This document shows, in pieces, positions 55,979-64,000 of a stretch of 64,000 nt of DNA. The DNA is from Pelagibacterium montanilacus. GTDB lineage: Bacteria; Pseudomonadota; Alphaproteobacteria; Rhizobiales; Devosiaceae. The number at the start of each line of letters is the position of its first letter. Positions within the stretch are counted from its first letter, which is position 1. A model generated the notes under the pieces. The model made no database searches. It was not told the DNA's origin and worked only from the letters and a program-made list of their open reading frames with translations. The DNA lies in assembly GCF_003992665.1 (NCBI RefSeq), contig NZ_RZMX01000001.1, positions 62,001-126,000 on the forward strand, in the 5' to 3' direction. The translations under genes were made by a program, and so were the position numbers.

Positions 55979-56005
55979 AACGCCGTCCCTCGGGACGGCG
56001 TTTTT
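55979..56005 (+). terminator. Intrinsic terminator after rpsU
   Basis: AACGCCGTCC-CTCG-GGACGGCGTT, a perfect 10-bp stem followed by T-run. Confidence 0.93.
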
Positions 56006-56039
56006 CATTGTGCTCATGGCACAGCCCCGCAGCGCGACG

Positions 56040-56849
56040 TCAGGTGCCCTCCAGCGCGGAACCAAAGAATTCCTGCGCCCGCGCCCAGATGCCCGCGGCC
56101 CACAAGTCCGCGTGCCCCGCCCCCTCGACGATCCAGAGGTCGTAAGGATTGGGCACTTCGGAAAACAGCCGCTCCCCATTGGCGACGCTGACCACTTTGT
56201 CTGCGGTCCCGTGGGCGACAAACACCGGCTCCTCGACGTCGGCGATCCACTCATGGGAGCGGAACTGGTCGAGCATGAGCAGGCTGACCGGCACGAAGGG
56301 ATAGCGCTCCTGTGCAACGGAGACGGCCGAATAGAACGGCGTCTCGAGCAGCAGCGCCGCGCTCTGGCGCTGGCTGGCCACATGGATGGCCGGCGATGCC
56401 CCCAGCGACCGCCCCCAGATGAGAAGCGGCCCGCCCTGCTCGGCCGCCCAGTCATAGGCCGCAAGGGCGTCCTCGAGTATGCTCTGCTCACTGATCTCGC
56501 CCGGGGAGAGCGGAAAGCCCCTGTAGTCGACGGCGAGAAAGCCGTACCCCTCCGCCGCGAAGGCTTCGAGCCGAGGATACTCGGCCGTCACGCTGCCCGC
56601 ATTGCCGCGATAATAAACGATCGTGGCCATGGTGTCCTGCGGCGGCGAATACCACCCGCCCAGCGCGTCGCCTTCTCCTGTCGGGATCGAAACCAGCCGG
56701 GCCCTCTCGAGTGCCGTTTCCGAAATCTCGTAGATCCGGCCATCCTGCGCATAGAACAGCGCGCGCTGATTGACATAGAGCAGCCCGACGAGCGCGATAT
56801 AAGCGATGATGACGACGGCGATGGTGCCGAACAGGATTTTCCGTACCAT
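56040..56849 (-). CDS. Alpha/beta hydrolase, membrane-anchored (Bem46-like)
   Basis: 269 residues. An N-terminal helix (about 5-24) anchors it to the membrane. The hydrolase domain shows an oxyanion-type segment TIVYYRGNAGS, nucleophile elbow GRSLGA (Ser), Asp in VAHGTADKVV and His in GAGHADL. Size and topology resemble BEM46/YqkD-like hydrolases, but a substrate cannot be assigned. Confidence 0.85.
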   Translation of the reverse strand: MVRKILFGTIAVVIIAYIALVGLLYVNQRALFYAQDGRIYEISETALERARLVSIPTGEGDALGGWYSPPQDTMATIVYYRGNAGSVTAEYPRLEAFAAEGYGFLAVDYRGFPLSPGEISEQSILEDALAAYDWAAEQGGPLLIWGRSLGASPAIHVASQRQSAALLLETPFYSAVSVAQERYPFVPVSLLMLDQFRSHEWIADVEEPVFVAHGTADKVVSVANGERLFSEVPNPYDLWIVEGAGHADLWAAGIWARAQEFFGSALEGT

Positions 56850-56903
56850 GAGCTCTCCCTCGAGTGGCCCGAATCGGCGGCGCCGACGCCAACCGGCTCA
56901 CTA

Positions 56904-57407
56904 TCAGTTGCCAAAATGGCGATAAACCAGATCGCCGGGATCGGGCCTGACCGCGTGGGGATCGAGGCGACCGCCCAGCCTTTCCGCGAGCCGGCAGGAG
57001 CGCAGATTGTCCGGGTCGATATAGCTGACCAGCGTGGCAGACCGCGCGGTGTCGCGGGCCCAGCCCAGCATCGCGCTGGCGGCCTCGAACGCGATCCCCC
57101 GGCCTTCAGCCGCCGCGTAGACGAACCAGCCCAACTCGTGCTCGGGAAACAGAGGCCCAGCATTGACCGCGACCTGGCCCAGCACCTCGGCGCCGGCCCT
57201 GTCCTCGATCATCAGCGCGCCACTGCCGAAGAGATCCCATTGCGCATGATCGGCGCAGAACATGCCCCAGGCGGCAGACCGGGAAAACGGTCCGCCCATA
57301 TGCCGCGCCCGGTCGGACGCCATCAGCGCACCATAGGCGGGCCAGTCCTCGGCGCGCATCGGGCGGAGCAGCAGACGATCGGTTTCCAGTGTCGGTGGCA
57401 CGACCAT
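56904..57407 (-). CDS. GNAT acetyltransferase, RimJ/RimL type
   Basis: 167 residues. LETDRLLLRPMRAEDWPAY at the N-terminus and EHELGWFVYAAAEGRGIAFEA with the acetyl-CoA loop are typical of the RimJ/RimL branch, which acetylates protein N-termini or small amines. SYIDPDNLRSCRLAERLGG closes the fold. It follows the DsbA-like gene with 3 bp between, so they are co-transcribed. Confidence 0.88.
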   Translation of the reverse strand: MVVPPTLETDRLLLRPMRAEDWPAYGALMASDRARHMGGPFSRSAAWGMFCADHAQWDLFGSGALMIEDRAGAEVLGQVAVNAGPLFPEHELGWFVYAAAEGRGIAFEAASAMLGWARDTARSATLVSYIDPDNLRSCRLAERLGGRLDPHAVRPDPGDLVYRHFGN

Positions 57408-57410
57408 GGC

Positions 57411-58055
57411 TCAGTCGAGGCTTGCCTCGCCAAGGGCGACTCTGAAGGCGCGCGCGAAGACGTCCGGCGGCTGGGCGCCCGAAAGCGCGAACTGGCCGTT
57501 GAAGATGAAGAAGGGCACGCCGGAGATGCCCTGCTGGGCCGAGGCGAGTGCCATGGCCCGCGTGGTGGCGCGTTCGTTCTCATCGGCCAGAAGAGCCTGC
57601 ACCGCCTCGGACGCAAATCCATGATCCACGGCGATATCGGCCAGAACCTGCCGGTCGGCGATGTTGCGCCCTTCGAGAAAATAGGCCGCTGCCATAGCCT
57701 TGGCCAGACCGTACTGGTGCTCTGGCGCTGCCGAGCGGATCAGCGTGTGCGCGTCGATGGTGGGGTAGCTCATGGGCTGCACCGAGAGGTCGAGCGCCAC
57801 GCCCGCTGAGCGCGCGGCCTCTTCCACGCGGGCCTGCATGGCCGCAATATCCCCGCCATACTTTGCGGCCAGCCGCTCCCGCGTATTCTGGCCCTCGGGC
57901 GGCGTCTCGGGATCGAGCAGGAAGGGATGGTGGGTGATCGCCACCTCGACGTCATCGGGCAAGGCCGCAATGGCCTCGTCGAGCCGCGCTGTGCCGATCA
58001 GGCACCAGGGGCAGACAACATCGGTGAAAAGATCGAGTTTGAGCATTCGTGCCAT
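57411..58055 (-). CDS. DsbA-family oxidoreductase (FrnE-like)
   Basis: 214 residues, cytoplasmic (no signal peptide). The active site is CPWC (Cys15, Cys18) in DVVCPWCLIG, as in FrnE/2-hydroxychromene-2-carboxylate isomerase-like DsbA proteins. A cis-Pro segment is GISGVPFFIFN. GAGGG precedes the ATG. It probably exchanges disulfides with an unknown partner. Confidence 0.9.
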   Translation of the reverse strand: MARMLKLDLFTDVVCPWCLIGTARLDEAIAALPDDVEVAITHHPFLLDPETPPEGQNTRERLAAKYGGDIAAMQARVEEAARSAGVALDLSVQPMSYPTIDAHTLIRSAAPEHQYGLAKAMAAAYFLEGRNIADRQVLADIAVDHGFASEAVQALLADENERATTRAMALASAQQGISGVPFFIFNGQFALSGAQPPDVFARAFRVALGEASLD

Positions 58056-58190
58056 ACTGCCCTCGGGTGTGGAGATCGCTTCGATGTTCCGGAGAACGAG
58101 GCTGCATACCTATCCTGATTTCCCTTGCGACGGAACCGGCGTCGGACCGCGACGGCGAGGTTCGCGGCAGCCACGGCGGCCCAGACGCAC

Positions 58191-58233
58191 AAAAAGAACG
58201 CCCCTTTCCGGCCCTGGAGCGGAAAGGGGCGTT
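58191..58233 (-). terminator. Intrinsic terminator, long GC stem
   Basis: AACGCCCCTTTCCG/CGGAAAGGGGCGTT is a perfect 14-bp stem with a 9-nt loop, followed by five T on the minus strand. It lies about 75 bp past the end of the decayed outer-membrane gene. Confidence 0.88.
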
Positions 58234-58307
58234 CGATTGGATGCAGTGAGGCGCCGCCGCATGTGGGCCCCCGAAAGAGCCCCGCATGCGGCGGGTGTCA
58301 GCGCTGC

Positions 58308-58690
58308 CTAGAACTTGAAGCTCACGCCGGTGCCGATCGACCAGTTGGACACGTCCTGGGTCACTTCATAGGTCGCGTCGGTCTCATCCGACTCGCCCTC
58401 AACCGAGATGCTGCCGAAATTGGTCCAGCTGCCTTCAAGAGGCAGGATTGAATTGTCGGTCGCGGCGTACTCAACGCCACCACCGACCGTGTATCCCTGA
58501 GGGTCTCGGTGTTGGAGCCTTCCCACTCGTAGTGCTCCGTGACTTCCTGTCCGAAGAGGTCGTCGTAGTCAGGGCCGTCAATACCGTAAGTGATAACGCC
58601 GGTTTAAGTCGCAGATGCAGACGTGGTCGCTGTGGCCTCCGACATTGCCGGCCCGCCCATGGCAAAAAGCATGAACCGGTCCGCAGCAAA
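58308..58690 (-). pseudogene. Decayed outer-membrane beta-barrel protein gene
   Basis: Read on the minus strand: LLFAMGGPAMSEATA resembles the end of a signal peptide, then an in-frame TAA, then TGVITYGIDGPDYDDLFGQEV in the same frame. A frameshift near 58498 must be crossed to continue with GYTVGGGVEYAATDNSILPL and end with GTGVSFKF, a C-terminal beta-signal. Thus at least one stop and one frameshift break an outer-membrane protein gene. The 5' end is missing and repeat copy D begins right there. Confidence 0.75.
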
Positions 58691-58692
58691 GC

Positions 58693-58800
58693 CTAGAGCA
58701 TATCCTGTTCTGATTGAATCAGAACAGGAGCTCTAAGTCTTTGATTTGTCGCGTTTCCGAACCGGGAAAGTGTCTCCACTTGTCCTGGAAACGCTCTAAG
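58693..58800. repeat. Dispersed twin-palindrome repeat, copy D
   Basis: CCTGTTCTGATTGAATCAGAACAGG (palindrome 1) and GTGTCTCCACTTGTCCTGGAAACGC (palindrome 2) are linked by TTTGATTTGTCGCGTTTCCG, nearly the same spacer as copy A. It starts within the lost 5' end of the pseudogene. It is the second best preserved copy. Confidence 0.9.
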
Positions 58801-58907
58801 TGGGCGACAGGCGCGAAACAGCTGTTGTACGTGGTGTCGAACGCCAGTTCGCTTTCCTGAGTAACTTGGCCAGACCGAGACTGTGCGCGCCGATTTCAGG
58901 GAATGGC

Positions 58908-59531
58908 TTAGCCTGCTGTGGACCATGCGAGCCAGACCGCCACTCCCACCAGCATGGCCCCGAACACGGCCCCAAGTGCCCGACGGTGACCTGAGCGCGT
59001 GACGAAGGGCTCGAGCGCGCCTGCCCCCAGAACGATGAGCGCGTGCACGAGGGTGGCTGCGCCCACATAGACCAGCACCAGAAGGCCAAACGCACCGATC
59101 GGCGCTTCGGCCGCGAGGAAACTGGGCAGCACGGCGATATAGAAGACTGCGGCCTTGGGATTGAGCAGATTGGTGACCAGCCCGCGCCGGAAGAACCCCA
59201 TTGGGGTGCCCGCGAGCTGGCGCGCTCCGATCGGTGCATTGGCATCACGCCAGCTCTCATAGCCGAGCCAGATCAGATAGGCGATGCCCGCCCAGCGGAT
59301 TCCCTGGTACAGGGCCGGGGTCTGGGCGACGAGCGAAGCCATGCCCACCGCGGCCAGCCCCCCGATCACCGCCAGGCCAAGGGCCACGCCCGCAACCGCG
59401 AACAGGCCCGCGACCCTGCCGTGCGAAAGGCCCAGCAGCGCCAGATAAGCCATGTTGGGCCCCGGCGTCAGTTCGACGGCAATCGAGGTGACAAAGAATG
59501 CGCCGATGGTGCCCGCGGATGGCCAGTCCAA
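58908..59531 (-). CDS. LysE/RhtB-family amino acid exporter
   Basis: 207 residues, about six helices. ELTPGPNMAYLALLGLSHGR near the N-terminus and FRRGLVTNLLNPKAAVFYIAVLPSFL are the RhtB/LysE signatures. The start is a TTG at 59531 with GGGGGAG upstream. It exports amino acids or similar solutes; substrate unknown. Confidence 0.88.
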   Translation of the reverse strand: MDWPSAGTIGAFFVTSIAVELTPGPNMAYLALLGLSHGRVAGLFAVAGVALGLAVIGGLAAVGMASLVAQTPALYQGIRWAGIAYLIWLGYESWRDANAPIGARQLAGTPMGFFRRGLVTNLLNPKAAVFYIAVLPSFLAAEAPIGAFGLLVLVYVGAATLVHALIVLGAGALEPFVTRSGHRRALGAVFGAMLVGVAVWLAWSTAG

Positions 59532-59625
59532 AGCTCTCCCCCAGTCCCTTCGATGGCGCGGAGCGGTGTGGAGCGCGCCCAACCGGATCGAGCCGGCAGC
59601 CCCGGGGCGGGCGCTGCGCTACCGG

Positions 59626-61029
59626 TCAGTGGTTGAGCGTCTTGACGATGTTCTCGGTCATCTTCTTTGCATCGCCGAAGAGCATCATCGTGTTGTCGCG
59701 GAAGAAGAGTTCGTTTTGAACGCCCGCATAGCCGGCTGCCATGCCGCGCTTGATGAACAGCACAGTGCCGGCCTTTTCCACGTCCAGCACCGGCATGCCG
59801 TAGATCGGCGAGGTCTTGTCGGTCTTGGCGGCAGGATTGGTGACGTCGTTGGCGCCGATCACGAAGGCCACGTCGGCCTCGCGGAATTCGGAGTTGATGT
59901 CTTCGAGCTCGAAAACCTCGTCATAGGGCACATTGGCTTCCGCCAGCAGCACATTCATGTGCCCGGGCATGCGTCCGGCCACCGGGTGGATGGCGTATTT
60001 GACGTCGACGCCCGCTTCCTTGAGCGCATCGGCCATTTCCCGCAGCGCGTGCTGCGCCTGGGCGACCGCCATGCCGTAGCCGGGCACGATAATGACCTTG
60101 GAGGCGTTGGCCATGATGAACGCGGCATCCTCGGCCGAGCCCTGCTTGACCGGACGTTCCTCGACGCCCTCGGGGCCGGCGGCGGCATCATCGCCACCGA
60201 ACCCGCCGAGAATCACCGAGATGAAGCTGCGGTTCATCGCACGGCACATGATGTAAGAAAGAATGGCACCCGAAGAGCCCACCAGCGCACCGGTTATGAT
60301 GAGCGCGGTATTGCCCACGGTAAAGCCGATGCCCGCTGCCGCCCAGCCCGAATAGGAGTTGAGCATGGAGACCACCACGGGCATGTCCGCGCCTCCGATG
60401 GGGATGATCATCAGGATGCCCAGCGCCAGCGCGATGATCGTGATGGCCCAGAAGAGCACCGGATCGGCGGTGACCGAGAAGATGCCGACCAGCACCAGCA
60501 ACAGAACGCCGAGACCCAGATGGATCATGTGCCGCGCTGGCAGAAGGATTGGCTTGCCGCTCATGCGCCCGTCGAGCTTGGCGAACGCGATCACCGAACC
60601 GGTGAAGGTGAACGCGCCGACGGCGACGCCGATGCTCATTTCGATGAGCGCCTGCATGTGGATGTGTCCGTCGGTCGCGATCCCGAAGGCATCGGGCGCG
60701 TATAGTGCCGCGGCGGCAACGAACACCGCTGCCAGCCCCACCAGCGAGTGGAAAGCCGCAACGAGCTGGGGCATGGCCGTCATCGGCACCCTGCGGGCGA
60801 TCACCGCGCCGATGCCGCCACCGATGGCGAGCCCGGCAATGATCAGCAACCAGGCCATCGGATCGGACGGCGCCGCGATGGCGAGGGTGGTCAAGATGGC
60901 GATCCCCATGCCCGCCATACCGAAATAATTGCCCCGCCGGGCCATTGCCGGGTTGGACAGCCCGCGAAGCGCCAGGATGAACAGCGATCCTGCAATCAGG
61001 TAGAGCAGCGCCGCAAGATTTGCCGACAT
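59626..61029 (-). CDS. pntB: NAD(P) transhydrogenase subunit beta (PntB)
   Basis: 467 residues. The N-terminal two thirds hold about nine membrane helices (domain II part); the C-terminal NADP(H)-binding domain III shows VIIVPGYGMAVAQAQHAL, HPVAGRMPGHMNVLLAEA and VIGANDVTNPAAK. It couples proton entry to hydride transfer from NADH to NADP. GGGGGAATT lies before the ATG. It follows the small unknown gene. Confidence 0.96.
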   Translation of the reverse strand: MSANLAALLYLIAGSLFILALRGLSNPAMARRGNYFGMAGMGIAILTTLAIAAPSDPMAWLLIIAGLAIGGGIGAVIARRVPMTAMPQLVAAFHSLVGLAAVFVAAAALYAPDAFGIATDGHIHMQALIEMSIGVAVGAFTFTGSVIAFAKLDGRMSGKPILLPARHMIHLGLGVLLLVLVGIFSVTADPVLFWAITIIALALGILMIIPIGGADMPVVVSMLNSYSGWAAAGIGFTVGNTALIITGALVGSSGAILSYIMCRAMNRSFISVILGGFGGDDAAAGPEGVEERPVKQGSAEDAAFIMANASKVIIVPGYGMAVAQAQHALREMADALKEAGVDVKYAIHPVAGRMPGHMNVLLAEANVPYDEVFELEDINSEFREADVAFVIGANDVTNPAAKTDKTSPIYGMPVLDVEKAGTVLFIKRGMAAGYAGVQNELFFRDNTMMLFGDAKKMTENIVKTLNH

Positions 61030-61111
61030 GTATCAATTCCCCCTTGGGCTCAAGCCCTTGCACCCCTTGTCAGGCGCGAGCTTCCCGCGCTCAGATCGGC
61101 GGTATCCGTAC

Positions 61112-61387
61112 TCAGTTTCGCCCCGGCTCGGGCCAGGGCTCGTCCAGCCTTGCCAGATATCCGCGCACTTGGTCGCGGAGCTGGCCTTCATCGATATCGT
61201 CGGTGTCGCGCAGCGCCGGGTCGGCACAATAGGCGTCCACCGCATAAAAGGTCAGATCGACGGCGTAGGGCATCGGCCCATTCCTGTGCGCCCGGAACAT
61301 CTCGAGAAACCGGCTCTCGAAGGCCGGACCATTCATCCTGCCTTCGGCAAAATCGGTCATCAGCGCCTTCCAGCCGCCCGCGTCCAT
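61112..61387 (-). CDS. Small soluble protein inside the pnt operon, weakly colicin-immunity-like
   Basis: 91 residues, acidic and Asp/Arg rich, no signal or membrane helix. It contains FAEGRMNGPAFESRFLEMFR and AVDLTFYAVDAYCADPALRD, a pattern that recalls self-protective colicin-like immunity proteins, but I cannot support the assignment. GAGGGG lies about 5 nt before the ATG, and it begins 12 bp after pntAb, so it is part of the operon. The normal order is pntAa-pntAb-pntB without an insert. Confidence 0.55.
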   Translation of the reverse strand: MDAGGWKALMTDFAEGRMNGPAFESRFLEMFRAHRNGPMPYAVDLTFYAVDAYCADPALRDTDDIDEGQLRDQVRGYLARLDEPWPEPGRN

Positions 61388-61399
61388 CCGGCCCCTCGC

Positions 61400-61702
61400 C
61401 TAGCCCTTCTTCTTGTACATCGCGAGCATTCGCTGGGTGACCAGAAAGCCCCCGAAGATGTTCACGCTGGCCATGATCAGGGCCGCGAACCCGAACCATC
61501 GGGCCGGACCGTCGCTGTCGACCAGGTTGACGCCCACCGCCAGCAGAGCGCCGACCACAATCACCGAGGAAATTGCGTTGGTTACAGCCATCAGCGGGGT
61601 GTGCAGGGCCGGCGTCACGCTCCAGACCACGTAGTATCCGACAAAGATCGCCAGCACGAAGACCGACACGAAAAAGAAGAAGGGATCGACTACACCGCCC
61701 AT
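61400..61702 (-). CDS. pntAb: NAD(P) transhydrogenase alpha subunit, membrane part (PntAb)
   Basis: 100 residues with three membrane helices: [40 protein letters not shown] and the [20 protein letters not shown] segment, the split alpha-2 subunit typical of alphaproteobacteria. It carries the proton-channel part of domain II. The start shares one base with the pntAa stop. Confidence 0.95.
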   Translation of the reverse strand: MGGVVDPFFFFVSVFVLAIFVGYYVVWSVTPALHTPLMAVTNAISSVIVVGALLAVGVNLVDSDGPARWFGFAALIMASVNIFGGFLVTQRMLAMYKKKG

Positions 61703-62889
61703 TATGCGTCTCCATCTTTGCTGGCCGCCTCAGGCGCGGCGGGCGCTTTTGCCGCGGCGGGCGCCGCATCCACCAGGTTGGGATGAACCACCGCGCCGTC
61801 GCGCGTCAGAAGCGTCGCGGTGACCAGCTGGTCCTCCCAGTTGACGGCCAGCGCCTTGTTTTCCTTGTCGACCATGGTCTCAAAGAACGCCAGAAGGTTC
61901 TTGGCGTAAAGCTGGGACGCGGTCGCAGCGATCTTGCCGGGCAGGTTGAGCGTGCCGATGATCGTCACGTCGTTGTGGACGATCACTTCGCCGGGCGCGG
62001 TCAGCTCCACATTGCCGCCGCGCTCTGCGGCCAGATCCACGATCACCGAACCCGGCGCCATGGATTCCACCATCGCCCGCGTCACCAGCTGCGGCGCGGG
62101 CCGCCCCGGGATCAGGGCCGTGGTGATCACTATGTCCTGCTTGGCGATATGGCCGGCGACCAGCTCGGCCTGCGAGGCCTTTTCCGCGTCGGTGAGCTCG
62201 CGGGCATAGCCGCCGGTGCCCGACGCATCCTTGAGCGCTTCGGTCATGATGAACTTGGCGCCCAGCGATTCCACCTGCTCGCCGGCAACGGCCCGCACGT
62301 CGGTGGCCGAAACCGCAGCGCCCAGGCGACGCGCCGTCGCGATGGCCTGCAGCCCCGCCACGCCGGCGCCCATGACGAACACCTTGGCGGCGCGGACCGT
62401 GCCCGCCGCAGTCATCATCATGGGCAGCGCGCGCTCATACTGGGCCGCCGCGTCGATGACTGCCTGATAGCCGGCGAGGTTCGCCTGGCTCGAGAGCACG
62501 TCCATCACCTGTGCACGCGTGATGCGCGGCATGAATTCCATGGCGAAAGTCGACAGCCCCGCACCGGCGAGGGCGGCAATGTCGTCCTCGTGACCGAAGG
62601 GGTCCATCATGCCGATCACCAGGGCCCCGGTTCCGGCGCCGTCGAGGTCCGCGGCCCTGGGCCGGCGCACCGTGAAGATGACCTCGGCGCCTTTGAGCGC
62701 TTCGGCCGCTGACCCGGCCATTGTCGCACCGGCTTCGGCATAAGCGGCATCGGAAATGCGCGAATGCTCCCCTGCGCCGGCCTCTACGGAGACTTCGGCG
62801 CCCAGCCCGAGAAGCTTGGCAACGGTTTCAGGGGTCGCGGCCACGCGGGGCTCATCCCCGACACGCTCGCGCAAAATGGCAATCTTCAT
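61702..62889 (-). CDS. pntAa: NAD(P) transhydrogenase alpha subunit, NAD(H)-binding part (PntAa)
   Basis: 395 residues. Domain [21 protein letters not shown], nucleotide loop [37 protein letters not shown]. No membrane helix, since the alpha subunit is split. GGAGGGCGG lies before the ATG. A Pro/Ala-rich tail ([16 protein letters not shown]) ends it. It oxidises NADH and passes hydride to PntB. Confidence 0.96.
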   Translation of the reverse strand: MKIAILRERVGDEPRVAATPETVAKLLGLGAEVSVEAGAGEHSRISDAAYAEAGATMAGSAAEALKGAEVIFTVRRPRAADLDGAGTGALVIGMMDPFGHEDDIAALAGAGLSTFAMEFMPRITRAQVMDVLSSQANLAGYQAVIDAAAQYERALPMMMTAAGTVRAAKVFVMGAGVAGLQAIATARRLGAAVSATDVRAVAGEQVESLGAKFIMTEALKDASGTGGYARELTDAEKASQAELVAGHIAKQDIVITTALIPGRPAPQLVTRAMVESMAPGSVIVDLAAERGGNVELTAPGEVIVHNDVTIIGTLNLPGKIAATASQLYAKNLLAFFETMVDKENKALAVNWEDQLVTATLLTRDGAVVHPNLVDAAPAAAKAPAAPEAASKDGDA

Positions 62890-62949
62890 GCGTTACCGCC
62901 CTCCCCTGGGCGCGTGAGTAATCGACCGGACGGTCGCTGACCGCGCCTT

Positions 62950-63120
62950 CTAGACCAGGAGCAGGTAAAGGACGATCAGCAGTATGGCGACGAGGATGGT
63001 GCCCCATTTCGACATCGACATGAAAAGCGCGAACGTGCGCTCATGCTCTTCGAAATCCTTTTCCTTCTGCTTTGCGCCAACCGGCTTGTCCGAGAAGGTT
63101 ACCGTCTGCTGTTCGGCCAT
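62950..63120 (-). CDS. aa3-type cytochrome c oxidase subunit IV (bacterial type)
   Basis: 56 residues. MAEQQTVTFSDK, a charged stretch KEKDFEEHERTF and one C-terminal membrane helix (FMSMSKWGTILVAILLIVLY). This is the pattern of the short fourth subunit of the bacterial aa3 oxidase, which is often next to pnt genes in alphaproteobacteria. Start at the ATG at 63120. It was found by reading the sequence between pntAa and the peptidase gene. Confidence 0.85.
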   Translation of the reverse strand: MAEQQTVTFSDKPVGAKQKEKDFEEHERTFALFMSMSKWGTILVAILLIVLYLLLV

Positions 63121-63161
63121 TTTCGTCCTCTGTAGATATCCAATGCGTCGTTCGGTCGAGT

Positions 63162-64000
63162 TCAGGCCAGCCCCGCCTCGACCTGTGACACCTCGAGCTC
63201 GTCGATCAGCCTCTCGATCATCGAGAGCCCAAGGGTCCAGAATTCGGGATCCCGGGCATCGAGCCCAAAAGGCGCGAGCAGCTCCGAGTGGTGCCGCGTG
63301 CCCCCTGCGGCCAGCATGTCGAAATAGCGGTCGGCGAACCCGTCGCTGGCTTTCTCATACTGTGCGTAGAGCGAGTTCACAAGGCAGTCTCCGAACGCAT
63401 AGGCATAGACGTAGAACGGCGCGTGGATGAAATGGCCAACATAGGACCACAGCACCTCATATCCATCATTGAGCCGGATTGCGGGACCCAGACTTTCGGA
63501 TGAGACAGCCATCCAGTGTGCATCGATCTCCTCGGCCAGCAACTCGCCCTGGCGACGCGCGGTATGGATCCGCCGCTCAAAAGCGTAAAACGAGATCTGC
63601 CGGACCACGGTGTTGAGCATGTCCTCCACCTTGGATGCCAGAAGCGCGAAGCGCTGGACAGGATCGGTGGTCTTCTCGAGCAGCGCCCGGAACGTCAGCA
63701 TCTCCCCGAAAACGCTGGCGGTCTCGGCCAGCGTCAGCGGTGTGGGAGCCATCAGCTCGCCCTGCCCGGCGGCCAGCCGCTGGTGCACCCCATGGCCCAG
63801 CTCATGGGCGAGGGTCATCACATCGCGCGGCTTGCCCATGTAGTTGAGCATCAGATAGGGGTGCGCGGTCGTGACCGTAGGGTGCGCGAACGCGCCCGGC
63901 GCTTTGCCCGGCTTGACTCCGGCATCGATCCAGCCCTTCTCGAAAAACGGCGCTGCGATTTCCGCAAGGCGCGGCGAGAAGCGCCCATAGGCGTCCATCA
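63162..64000 (-). CDS. M3-family oligoendopeptidase F-like, 5' part outside window
   Basis: At least 279 residues of the C-terminal part are visible; the gene starts right of the window. The zinc motif HELGHGVHQ is about 65 residues from the first visible Met; MAPTPLTLAETASVFGEML gives the third ligand Glu, and the C-terminal part has the FYVYAYAFGDCLVNSLYAQY region typical of PepF. It degrades short peptides in the cytoplasm. The annotated start within the window is only internal. Confidence 0.9.
   Translation of the reverse strand, partial: MDAYGRFSPRLAEIAAPFFEKGWIDAGVKPGKAPGAFAHPTVTTAHPYLMLNYMGKPRDVMTLAHELGHGVHQRLAAGQGELMAPTPLTLAETASVFGEMLTFRALLEKTTDPVQRFALLASKVEDMLNTVVRQISFYAFERRIHTARRQGELLAEEIDAHWMAVSSESLGPAIRLNDGYEVLWSYVGHFIHAPFYVYAYAFGDCLVNSLYAQYEKASDGFADRYFDMLAAGGTRHHSELLAPFGLDARDPEFWTLGLSMIERLIDELEVSQVEAGLA

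Noticed and set aside
58471-58689. 72-codon minus-strand frame next to repeat copy D as a separate gene
   Set aside because: It is an out-of-frame reading of the decayed outer-membrane gene; the other frame gives barrel-like sequence.
61112-61387. Bacteriocin immunity locus
   Set aside because: No toxin or secretion gene is close, and the similarity is weak; kept only as an unknown small protein.

Overview
The window looks like chromosomal housekeeping DNA from an alphaproteobacterium of the order Hyphomicrobiales, probably Devosiaceae (Devosia/Pelagibacterium-like). The family level is inference. The evidence is the high-GC codon use, the order-typical small families (DUF1013/TrcR, DUF1465, DUF1192, DUF4164, DUF465, bacterial aa3-type cytochrome oxidase subunit IV), a HWE-type histidine kinase, the ruvCAB-ybgC-tolQRAB-pal-cpoB-tilS-ftsH order, and frequent GTG/TTG starts. 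No prophage, transposase, CRISPR array, tRNA or rRNA was seen.

Layout. 1-3.3 kb: a partial SDR, a BenE-type transporter, a 41-residue lipoprotein, a DUF4168 protein and an outer-membrane beta-barrel protein. 3.4-17.7 kb (all minus): the envelope and recombination block ruvC-ruvA-ruvB-ybgC-tolQ-tolR-tolA-tolB-pal-cpoB-tilS-ftsH, then a methyltransferase and glmM. 17.8-21.2 kb: a membrane diguanylate cyclase, yebC, a YmdB-type phosphoesterase, 5-formyl-THF cyclo-ligase and, next to it, 6S RNA. 21.3-25.0 kb: a BtuFCD-like importer operon led by a CbiX-like/[2Fe-2S] protein and controlled by a clear cobalamin riboswitch. 25.2-27.5 kb: an SDR, an unknown membrane protein, zapA and a DUF4164 gene. 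27.7-33.9 kb: transketolase, GAPDH, a glycolipid-binding-like protein, phosphoglycerate kinase and class I aldolase, a central carbon block.

34-45 kb: a ThiE-like protein, a Sel1-repeat protein, efp, suhB, a MotA/TolQ-like plus OmpA-like pair, an ABC exporter, an aldo/keto reductase, and a divergent HWE kinase/Crp-family regulator pair. 45-52.5 kb: rpmE, several small conserved alphaproteobacterial genes, a candidate anti-Shine-Dalgarno small RNA, a quinone oxidoreductase, trcR, a TauE/SafE exporter, two YdcH-like proteins, an M15 peptidase overlapping a GNAT gene, and a siderophore-interacting flavoprotein. 52.6-64 kb: a cardiolipin-synthase-like enzyme, purEK, rpsU, a hydrolase, an acetyltransferase, a DsbA-like protein, a decayed outer-membrane protein gene, a LysE exporter, the three-subunit transhydrogenase (pntAa-pntAb-pntB, with an extra small gene inside), a 56-residue oxidase subunit IV, and a partial M3 peptidase running off the end.

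Four copies of a ~105-bp twin-palindrome repeat lie at gene ends. I found no multi-gene system that is clearly new. The best leads are the candidate sRNA at 46.06-46.14 kb, the dispersed repeat family, the riboswitch operon that appears inserted between zapA and 6S RNA, the extra gene inside the pnt operon, and the stand-alone MotA/OmpA-like pair. No database search was run; family calls rest on recognisable motifs and gene order.
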